DNA of 13,080 bases. Source: Bacteroidales bacterium. GTDB lineage: Bacteria; Bacteroidota; Bacteroidia; Bacteroidales; WCHB1-69. Positions within the stretch are counted from its first letter, which is position 1; the number at the start of each line of letters is the position of its first letter. Location of the stretch: assembly GCA_017618435.1 (NCBI GenBank), contig JAFZUH010000093.1, positions 1-13,080 of the forward strand, written 5' to 3'. Both the position numbers and the translations under genes were made by a program. Below the pieces are notes generated by a model. The model had not been told where the DNA came from. It worked only from the letters and a program-made list of their open reading frames with translations, and did not search any database. Shown here one piece after another: positions 7,702 through 13,080 of the stretch.

Positions 7702-9002
7702 TGGCAACACATCCTTTTCCTATAGAAGAGCACGACACTATTCCCGAGACATATTGGGAACAGTTGTCCGATGTTTGCTTTGAAGGCAATCCTTCAAATT
7801 ATATGAGAAAACCAAGATACCTTGGTATTGATAAAAGTTTCACGGCTTCTTATTATATTGGTGCAGCATGGCTAACAGATGATTTGGCTATAGTTGTCAC
7901 ACCGAAAATAAAAAACATTGACTTTGTCACTATGTTTTTAGAGGCCTTGGATGTTGATACAAAGAACGAATCGGACTATTTTGCCCGATGCTATGGGATT
8001 CAATTTGACGAACCAACTATTGAAACCGATGAACAACTCAACCAACTGACACCGCTTTTGGTATTGCATTTCATATCGTTGCTAGAACGCCTTGTCAAGC
8101 GAGGATTGAAAAAGGATTATATCATTCGTGAAGAAAACCTGAAAACAAAGGTAAAAGGACGGCTACTTATCACCAAACATCTTCAAAAGAACGTTTTCCA
8201 ACAACGTTATGACAGAGTATATTGCCAATATCAAGAATACACGGACGACATTCCCGAAAACCGTTTGTTGAAAAAGGCACTGCTCTTTGCGGAAAGAATC
8301 ATCAACAATTACGAGAGTTTGAAGGCGCAATCATCCTATTCCGAAATACAATCTCGTTTGTCGCGATTGAAAAACGTGTTAAGTCATATTTCTGACGAAA
8401 TAGAGCCCTATCAAGTGCAAAAACTATCAACTAATAAGCTTTTTAAAGAATACAAAGAAACCATTAGGGTTGCCAAAATGCTCTTGCGTCGATATGACTA
8501 TTCCATTAGCGAAGCAAGCAAAGAGCAACATTCTACCCCGCCATTTTGGATTGACATGGCAAGGTTATATGAATTGTATGTTTACAGCAAACTTAATGCC
8601 GCTTATCCAGGACAAATTGATTTTCAAGTTGGTGGATATTGTCGAACAAAAGTTGATTATATCAAAAAAGATGAGAAAATCATTATAGATGCCAAATATA
8701 AGCCGCATTACGAAGAATCAAACCGTGGCATTATAGATGATATTAGGGAAATTAGCGGTTATGCACGTGACCGAAAAATTCTCAAACGTTTAGGCACAGA
8801 CGAACAAGAAGTCAAATGCGTCATTATATATCCTGATCCGATAAAACTGGAGTCTGACGAAATAGACACTGATGTCGATGATAATTGCAAAGAGCTGTAT
8901 TCTTTTGAAAAAGGCGATCTGATTCTGCAATGTTCGGAAATCAAATGGTTTCGTAATTTTTACAAAATCAGTATTAAACTTCCATTATTGGAGATGTTTT
9001 AA
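7701..9002 (+). CDS. mcrC: McrC-like nuclease subunit of a type IV restriction system
   Basis: A 433-residue McrC homologue. The N-terminal half contains LKTKVKGRLLITKHLQKN and CQYQEYTDDIPENRLLKKAL, a pattern (Grl...N...C.Y.E.t.D.peNrllk.al) typical of McrC proteins. The C-terminal half carries the PD-(D/E)xK nuclease site, with D319 in VDYIKKDEK and D330-A-K332 in IIIDAKYKPHY. McrC docks on the McrB ring, stimulates its GTPase and cleaves DNA between modified sites. The start ATG overlaps the mcrB stop (TAATG), indicating coupled translation in one operon. E. coli McrC is about 350 residues, so this longer form fits the Bacteroidota type. Both nuclease acidic residues and the lysine are present, so it looks functional. 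Confidence 0.92.
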   Translation: MATHPFPIEEHDTIPETYWEQLSDVCFEGNPSNYMRKPRYLGIDKSFTASYYIGAAWLTDDLAIVVTPKIKNIDFVTMFLEALDVDTKNESDYFARCYGIQFDEPTIETDEQLNQLTPLLVLHFISLLERLVKRGLKKDYIIREENLKTKVKGRLLITKHLQKNVFQQRYDRVYCQYQEYTDDIPENRLLKKALLFAERIINNYESLKAQSSYSEIQSRLSRLKNVLSHISDEIEPYQVQKLSTNKLFKEYKETIRVAKMLLRRYDYSISEASKEQHSTPPFWIDMARLYELYVYSKLNAAYPGQIDFQVGGYCRTKVDYIKKDEKIIIDAKYKPHYEESNRGIIDDIREISGYARDRKILKRLGTDEQEVKCVIIYPDPIKLESDEIDTDVDDNCKELYSFEKGDLILQCSEIKWFRNFYKISIKLPLLEMF

Positions 9003-9019
9003 CACAAAAATCAACCATC

Positions 9020-9229
9020 ATGACAATTGTAAAAGAAAATAAGGAATCTCAAACCAAGGGAATACAAGCAGCAAAGGAAGGATACCTAAAAGAAAGTGAA
9101 TTTGCATGCAAACATAAGCAAGAGGATAAGGAAATGGACCAATTGGTGTAAGAGTTGTAAGGGTTGACACAAGAGGAAATAGACTTCATCAAAAACTATG
9201 AGTTGGAGTTTAGGTTGGCAGGGGAATAA
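9020..9229 (+). pseudogene. Decayed restriction-modification gene: joined N-terminal and C-terminal scraps
   Basis: A single reading frame runs from ATG 9020 to TAA 9227-9229 with two internal TAA codons at 9149-9151 and 9158-9160. The first 43 codons include KESQTKGIQAAK. The end reads MDQLV-stop-EL-stop-GLTQEEIDFI. Eco57I-class and related adenine methyltransferases commonly end with a tail like DQLVYELYGLTEEEI, so both stops fall where tyrosines are expected. I infer that a large RM gene lost its middle by in-frame deletion and then collected nonsense changes (TAT or TAC to TAA). The first segment recurs after abiH. A 43-residue peptide could still be made from it, but there is no reason to think it works. 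Confidence 0.55.
9050..9075 (+). repeat. 26-bp direct repeat, copy 1 (post-mcrC junction)
   Basis: Bases 9050-9075 (starting CAAACCAAGGG and ending AGCAGCAAA) are identical to 11310-11335. The similarity extends upstream with gaps to ATCATGACAA at 9017-9026 (11281-11290 in the other copy). Read as protein this is QTKGIQAAK, so the repeat looks like a duplicated 5' coding fragment rather than a short mobile repeat. Confidence 0.85.
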
Positions 9230-9278
9230 AAGATTAAGGTTGTAAAAAGGAAATAAAAAAAGATAAATATAAATAATT

Positions 9279-10214
9279 ATGGATAGTATAATTAGAATAG
9301 AAGGCAGGCCCATAGAGAAACTGATAGATGTGGTTTCTAATGCAATAGGAACTCTCTATGAACCTCGTCAAATTGTCAGAAATGCAAAAGCGGAAGCAAA
9401 ATCAGAATCCATCAAGGCAATCGAAAAAGCTAAAACCCAAGCGATAATTGATGGCAATATTGAAAAAGTTCAATATCTTGATAGAATAAACAACAGATTG
9501 GTAAATAAAGAGACAAAACGACAAAAGAATATAGAAGATGTTGTTGCTGTCGCAGGTTCTATCTTGCAAACAGAAGAGAAAGTCTCTGAAGAATCTGTTA
9601 ATCAAGATTGGGCAACACGATTTTTTGACATAGTTCAAGATATATCTGATGATGAAATGCAACTTTTATGGGGGCGAATACTTGCCGGTGAAGTTAAGCA
9701 ACCTAAATCATATTCTTTAAGGACTTTGGAAATTTTGCGAAATATGACAAAAGAAGAAGCTGAAATATTTCAAAAAGTAGCCCAATTTGTCCTTGTTCAA
9801 GATCAAGATATTGCATTTCTTTTCACCTCATTTAACGATCTAAAACATTTTGGAATACCATATTATTATATTGCCAAACTAATTGAAATCGGATTAATAC
9901 AATCTGGAGATAATGTTAGACAACAATTTAATGCAAATAACACTTCAGAAATAAATAAGACTTGTATTATTTATGGAAACATGGTAGTGAAAATTGACCA
10001 AATGCCTGGTGCAGATTTATTTTCATTTCCGATTCGCTTGTTAACTACACCGGGAAAAGAGCTTGCAAGATTAATTCCAATATCTCCCAATTTGGATTAT
10101 GTAAAAAAAATGGCATCTACAATAAAAAGAGATGATGTTAAAGTCGGTTATTCAAAAATAATAAGTATTAAAGAGAATGGAAATATTGATTATGATGAGT
10201 TAATAGAATTATAG
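9279..10214 (+). CDS. DUF2806 domain protein
   Basis: A 311-residue protein recognised by the DUF2806 signature: NQDWATRFFDIVQDISDDEM (W111), then LLWGRILAGEVKQPKSYSLR (W131) and TLEILRNMTKEEAEIFQKVA. The N-terminal third is helical and charged (ESIKAIEKAKTQAIIDGNIE). The C-terminal half is mixed, with a segment near GIPYYYIAKLIEIGLI that could form a winged-helix-like unit. It has no signal peptide and no clear catalytic motif, so it is probably cytoplasmic. No function is established for the family that I know of. The abiH-family gene starts 40 bases later, and both lie between repeated junctions, which suggests one functional or inherited unit. I infer a defence role from context only. Confidence 0.75.
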   Translation: MDSIIRIEGRPIEKLIDVVSNAIGTLYEPRQIVRNAKAEAKSESIKAIEKAKTQAIIDGNIEKVQYLDRINNRLVNKETKRQKNIEDVVAVAGSILQTEEKVSEESVNQDWATRFFDIVQDISDDEMQLLWGRILAGEVKQPKSYSLRTLEILRNMTKEEAEIFQKVAQFVLVQDQDIAFLFTSFNDLKHFGIPYYYIAKLIEIGLIQSGDNVRQQFNANNTSEINKTCIIYGNMVVKIDQMPGADLFSFPIRLLTTPGKELARLIPISPNLDYVKKMASTIKRDDVKVGYSKIISIKENGNIDYDELIEL

Positions 10215-10254
10215 TTGTCTAATTTACTTTAATATTAAAAACAGAAGGGGAATT

Positions 10255-11259
10255 ATGAACAGGGTAATATTAATCGGCAACGGCTTTGATTTGGCACATG
10301 GGTTAAAAACCCGATACGAGGATTTTATTAATTGGTACTGGACAAAGCGGGTTAAAGAATTTAGATATCAAAATGGTCAATTAAATGATGGGCTTTGTCA
10401 TTGTAAGATAAACTATAACAATGAAAACAATTACGTCCTTTCTAAAAGTTTTACATCTCCATTGTTTCAGGAAATATGCCAATTGATAGAAACTAAAAAA
10501 TGGGTGGATATTGAGGAAATATTTTATAAACATTTAACCGAAAAAGCACCTGAAAAAGTCAATAAAGAACTGAATATCATAAAATGCAATTTAATAGAAT
10601 ATTTGAAGGAAATACAAAGAAGTATTACTAAAAATTTAATGATTCCGAATATAAAAGAAAAGATTGCCGAACCAATAAAAGAAGATGATATTGCAGTTAA
10701 TTCAATGAATACATACAATGATTGGAAGGATGAGAGACTATTTGATTATACACCAGATAGAATCATGGTGCTAAATTTTAATTATACATCAATTGCAAAT
10801 ATGTATATACCTAAAGAAGACAAGTTTTCAATAATACATATACATGGACAACTTAATAATCCTCAAAGTGTTATTTTTGGTTATGGAGATGAATTAGATG
10901 AAAATTATAAGAACATTCTTAATACAAAGGATAACGAATATCTGAGAAATATTAAATCAATAAGATATTTGGAATCATCTAATTATAGGCAATTACTTAG
11001 TTTTATTGAAGCAGATTCATATCAGGTATATATCATGGGGCATTCTTGCGGAACATCTGATAGAACATTACTAAATACATTGTTTGAACATAAAAACTGT
11101 GTTTCCATCAAACCTTTTTACTATAAAAACGCAGATGGAACAGATAATTATATGGAAATTACTCAAAATATTTCCAGAAATTTTACGAATATGAAACTCA
11201 TGCGTGACCGTGTTGTAAACAAGACCCGATGTGAACCAATGCCACAATTGAAAAAGTAG
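10255..11259 (+). CDS. abiH: AbiH-family abortive-infection protein
   Basis: A 334-residue protein with the AbiH hallmark N-terminus VILIGNGFDLAHGLKTRYED (GNGFDLAHGL at 8-17). Further conserved blocks are VLNFNYTSIA (N174-T178), IIHIHGQLNNP (H195, H197, G198), IFGYGDE and YIMGHSCGTSDRTLL (G262-H263-S264). AbiH was first described as a lactococcal phage-abortive system; its mechanism is not settled. The order GxGxD, N-Y-T, IHG resembles the motif order of SIR2-like NAD-binding proteins, a structural inference only. The start is supported by AGAAGGGG just upstream, one of the few good ribosome-binding sites here. The final residues, PMPQLKK, lie in a 47-bp repeat that recurs after the next gene. 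The coding sequence is visibly richer in A/T than the left-hand genes. Confidence 0.9.
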   Translation: MNRVILIGNGFDLAHGLKTRYEDFINWYWTKRVKEFRYQNGQLNDGLCHCKINYNNENNYVLSKSFTSPLFQEICQLIETKKWVDIEEIFYKHLTEKAPEKVNKELNIIKCNLIEYLKEIQRSITKNLMIPNIKEKIAEPIKEDDIAVNSMNTYNDWKDERLFDYTPDRIMVLNFNYTSIANMYIPKEDKFSIIHIHGQLNNPQSVIFGYGDELDENYKNILNTKDNEYLRNIKSIRYLESSNYRQLLSFIEADSYQVYIMGHSCGTSDRTLLNTLFEHKNCVSIKPFYYKNADGTDNYMEITQNISRNFTNMKLMRDRVVNKTRCEPMPQLKK

Positions 11260-11287
11260 TATTTTAGAGAAAAAATAACTATCATGA
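11241..11287 (+). repeat. 47-bp direct repeat, copy A (abiH 3' end)
   Basis: Bases 11241-11287 match 12840-12886 with 45 of 47 identical; the first 39 bases are exact. The repeat begins in the last codons of abiH (PQLKK, stop TAG), includes ATTTTAGAGAAAAAATAAC and ends in TCATGA. The two copies flank the DUF4062 gene in direct orientation, about 1.6 kb apart. Confidence 0.93.
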
Positions 11288-11309
11288 CAAGTAAAAAAAC
11301 AAGGAATTG

Positions 11310-11335
11310 CAAACCAAGGGAATACAAGCAGCAAA
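11310..11335 (+). repeat. 26-bp direct repeat, copy 2 (post-abiH junction)
   Basis: Identical to 9050-9075. Here the surrounding frame is shifted. ATG 11284 gives only 20 residues before TAA 11344-11346. The frame matching the first copy (KELQTKGIQAAKQIIKLKEY) has lost its start and runs to a stop at 11373-11375, past the ATG of the DUF4062 gene. Small deletions relative to the first copy explain the shift, so this copy is non-coding debris. Confidence 0.85.
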
Positions 11336-11367
11336 ACAAATTATAAAACTCAAGGAATATAATTATT

Positions 11368-12816
11368 ATGCATAAAAAGAAAATCTTCATAAGCAGTGTA
11401 CAAAGCGAGTTTCAGAACGAACGGAAGCATTTGGCAGAGTATATACGTCAAGATGCATTGTTTTCGCAATATTTTGAGCCATTCTTGTTTGAGGAGTTGC
11501 CTGCACAAGACAAGTCGGCACAGATAGCATATTTAGAACAAGCAGCCCATGCTGATGTTTATTTGCTTTTGATAGGTAAGCAGTATGGCTTTGAAGATAC
11601 AAAGGGAATTTCTCCTACAGAGTGTGAGTACAATACGGCTACATTTCATCAAGTATATCGATTGGCTTTTGTTAAGCTTGTTGCACAACGTGATGTAAAA
11701 GAGGAGTTGTTTAAACAAAAGATTGACAGCGAAGTAATACGTAATTCGTTTAGCTCATACGAAGAACTGCAGAGTAGTGTTTATGCCTCTTTGGTTGACT
11801 ATATGTTGAAGAACAATCTCCTGCACAGAGTTCCATTCGATTCTTCAGTATTTGCAGAAGCTACAATAAATGACCTTGACAATGCAAAAATCCGTTGGTT
11901 TGTCGGACTTGCCCGTGAAAAACGGCAATTTCCTTTGCAATATTCAGAAGATAACATACATCAAATTCTTAGTAGTCTTCATTTAATTACAGATGATGAT
12001 AAAATAAAGAACGCTGCTTTGCTTTTGTTTGCTAAAGATGTACAAAAATGGTTCACCTCTGCAACCATAAAATGTGCCCAGTTTTATGGAACAAAAGTCC
12101 AAAAACCAATGCTGTCGCAACAAATATATGGCGGAAATATATTTGAAATGGTAGATCAAGCGGTTGGTTTTGTCATGTCGCGTATCAATCAGCATGTTGG
12201 CGAACGTATTCATTCCGCCCAAGTGGATGTAACGCCTGAACTTCCAACACAAGCAGTGATGGAAGCTATTGTGAATGCTGTGGTACATCGTGACTACAAC
12301 AGTACAGGAAGTGTACAGGTAATGTTGTTTAAGGATAGACTTGAAGTGTGGAATCCGGGACGCTTACCACAAGGAATGACCATCAAAAAATTAACTGCTG
12401 AACATTCTTCCCGTCCTGTCAATCCTGTTCTTGCCAATCCTGTGTATTTGGCAGGATATATTGAGCAGATGGGCACAGGAACAACAGACATTATAGATAG
12501 TTGTGAAGCCATGAATCTAAAGACTCCCGAATTTTATCAGGATGAAGATTTTCGGACAATATTATGGAGGGCAGAATATATTGATGTTGAGAGTGATATA
12601 AATACAAATGTCAGTCAAAAGGATAGACAAAAACTTGGCAAGAGACAGCAAAAAATTCTTCGTCTAATAGGCGATAATATATACATTTCAGCAGAAGATA
12701 TTGCTAAAAAATTAAATGTAACACCAAGAACTATTTATCGAGACTTAAAATCATTACACATCAAATGGTCGGGTGCGGCAAAGACAGGCCATTGGGTTTT
12801 TGAAAAACAATTGTAA
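11368..12816 (+). CDS. DUF4062 - GHKL ATPase - winged-helix fusion protein
   Basis: A 482-residue protein with three parts. Residues 3-100 are a DUF4062 domain (KKIFISSVQSEFQNERKHLA, then ADVYLLLIGKQYGF), a Rossmann/TIR-like fold usually placed at the N-terminus of sensor or effector proteins. Residues about 285-390 are a GHKL-type ATPase domain of the kind fused to AlbA_2 (Schlafen-like) domains: N-box E299-x3-N303 in AVMEAIVNAVVHRDYN, then LEVWNPGRLP and MGTGTTDII (G369-T-G371). Residues about 425-475 are a helix-turn-helix (Y439 onward, ISAEDIAKKLNVTPRTIYRD). It should bind ATP and DNA. In this family the N-terminal slot is more often AlbA_2, so the DUF4062 swap is notable. Context suggests defence or its regulation. 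It lies between direct repeats and is followed by an in-frame extra tail. Confidence 0.85.
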   Translation: MHKKKIFISSVQSEFQNERKHLAEYIRQDALFSQYFEPFLFEELPAQDKSAQIAYLEQAAHADVYLLLIGKQYGFEDTKGISPTECEYNTATFHQVYRLAFVKLVAQRDVKEELFKQKIDSEVIRNSFSSYEELQSSVYASLVDYMLKNNLLHRVPFDSSVFAEATINDLDNAKIRWFVGLAREKRQFPLQYSEDNIHQILSSLHLITDDDKIKNAALLLFAKDVQKWFTSATIKCAQFYGTKVQKPMLSQQIYGGNIFEMVDQAVGFVMSRINQHVGERIHSAQVDVTPELPTQAVMEAIVNAVVHRDYNSTGSVQVMLFKDRLEVWNPGRLPQGMTIKKLTAEHSSRPVNPVLANPVYLAGYIEQMGTGTTDIIDSCEAMNLKTPEFYQDEDFRTILWRAEYIDVESDINTNVSQKDRQKLGKRQQKILRLIGDNIYISAEDIAKKLNVTPRTIYRDLKSLHIKWSGAAKTGHWVFEKQL

Positions 12817-12858
12817 ATACAACTCTATGAAAAACCTTTGCCACAATTGAAAAAGTAG
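12817..12858 (+). pseudogene. In-frame orphan tail IQLYEKPLPQLKK after the DUF4062 stop
   Basis: Directly after the TAA of the DUF4062 gene, the same frame continues for 13 codons (IQLYEKPLPQLKK) to a TAG at 12856-12858. Its last codons are nucleotide-identical to the end of abiH, where the protein ends CEPMPQLKK. It is either the leftover 3' end of another gene, possibly a second abiH copy, now abutting the DUF4062 gene, or a stop-separated extension. No start codon lies inside it, so it is not a gene by itself. Confidence 0.5.
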
Positions 12859-12886
12859 TATTTTAGAGAAAAAATAACCGTCATGA
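12840..12886 (+). repeat. 47-bp direct repeat, copy B (after the DUF4062 gene)
   Basis: Partner of 11241-11287: 39 exact bases from GCCACAATTG through AAAAAATAAC, then two mismatches and TCATGA. After it, AAAGGAATTATTAG resembles the AAGGAATTGC that follows copy A, so the homology fades rather than ending sharply. The match is then lost at the start of the inverted-repeat segment at 12901. Confidence 0.93.
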
Positions 12887-12901
12887 TAAAGGAATTATTA
12901 G

Positions 12902-12913
12902 TGTCCGCTAAAA
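12902..12913 (+). repeat. 12-bp inverted repeat, left arm
   Basis: TGTCCGCTAAAA here is the exact reverse complement of TTTTAGCGGACA at 13012-13023, 122 bases end to end. The left arm contains the stop codon of a reverse-strand frame, a layout common at insertion-element ends. The 8-mer GTGTCCGC recurs at 12934-12941. No flanking target-site duplication is evident. Confidence 0.6.
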
Positions 12914-13080
12914 GTTGAAAATTGATAAAGTATGTGTCCGCAGTGCCAATAAATAGGCATTGGGAACATTTTTTTCAAAAAGTAAGCCCTCTCCATACTT
13001 CATATCCTTCTTTTTAGCGGACAGCCGTTCCAGATAACGAAATAAAACCATATGATTGACCCATTTTACTCCATAATCAG
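12908..13080 (-). CDS. 3' end of an unrecognised reverse-strand gene
   Basis: On the reverse strand a frame is open from the window edge to a TAG whose forward complement is at 12908-12910, giving 56 residues. It begins DYGVKWVNHMVLFRYLERLS, continues AKKKDMKYGEGLLFEKNVPN and ends THTLSIFNF. The first 40 residues have a natural mix of charged and aromatic residues; the last dozen may be read into the inverted-repeat end. It is the only reverse-strand frame in the window that I think may be real. A transposase C-terminus is possible given the repeat at its stop codon, but I see no DDE motif in this fragment and cannot assign it. Confidence 0.4.
   Translation of the reverse strand, partial: DYGVKWVNHMVLFRYLERLSAKKKDMKYGEGLLFEKNVPNAYLLALRTHTLSIFNF
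13012..13023 (-). repeat. 12-bp inverted repeat, right arm
   Basis: TTTTAGCGGACA, the exact inverted partner of 12902-12913. It lies within the reverse-strand frame, where it encodes LSAKK. Its presence inside coding sequence means it could be an internal copy or chance rather than a second element end. Confidence 0.55.

Noticed and set aside
9149..9160. TAA recoded as tyrosine
   Set aside because: Both stops fall at expected Tyr positions, but many intact genes in the window end with TAA, so a changed code is not credible. Decay is simpler.
9050..11335. CRISPR-like interpretation of the repeats
   Set aside because: Only two or three copies, kilobases apart and linked to gene ends, without regular spacers or cas genes.

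Overview
The window looks like AT-rich chromosomal DNA from a Bacteroidota bacterium, most likely Bacteroidales. The evidence is a TAnnTTTG-type promoter (TATATTTG before the mcrB-like gene), little obvious Shine-Dalgarno sequence at most starts, a DsbD and a Bro-N protein of Bacteroidales type, and A/T-rich codon use. Every clear complete gene is on the + strand. No rRNA, tRNA or CRISPR array was seen.

Left part (1-4844), housekeeping: a membrane-anchored coiled-coil protein cut by the window edge, then trxA (thioredoxin) and a strong intrinsic terminator. A tightly packed dsbD-smpB-gpsA run follows: thiol-disulfide transport to the periplasm, tmRNA-mediated ribosome rescue and glycerol-3-phosphate synthesis.

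Breakpoint (4845-5760): gpsA is followed by gene debris. This comprises unassigned short frames and a Bro-N (phage-antirepressor-like) gene that is both frameshifted at a nine-A run and cut short at its 3' end. The debris marks the start of an accessory region.

Accessory region (5727-12886), a probable defence island: a Bacteroidota-type promoter drives an mcrB-mcrC pair (GTP-dependent restriction of modified DNA) whose genes overlap by one base. Next come a DUF2806 gene, an AbiH-family abortive-infection gene, and a DUF4062-GHKL ATPase-winged helix protein. The junctions between these units hold related non-coding sequence. A 47-bp near-perfect direct repeat flanks the DUF4062 gene. A 26-bp exact repeat joins the post-mcrC and post-abiH junctions. 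The post-mcrC junction also carries a decayed reading frame resembling the C-terminal tail of an Eco57I-class DNA methyltransferase. The simplest reading is that defence genes were swapped into one restriction-modification locus by recombination at shared gene ends.

Right edge (12887-13080): the 3' end of an unrecognised reverse-strand gene and a 12-bp perfect inverted repeat whose left arm holds that gene's stop codon, possibly the end of an insertion element.

No wholly new system can be proven from sequence alone. The modular junction architecture and the DUF4062-GHKL fusion are the best candidates for something undescribed.
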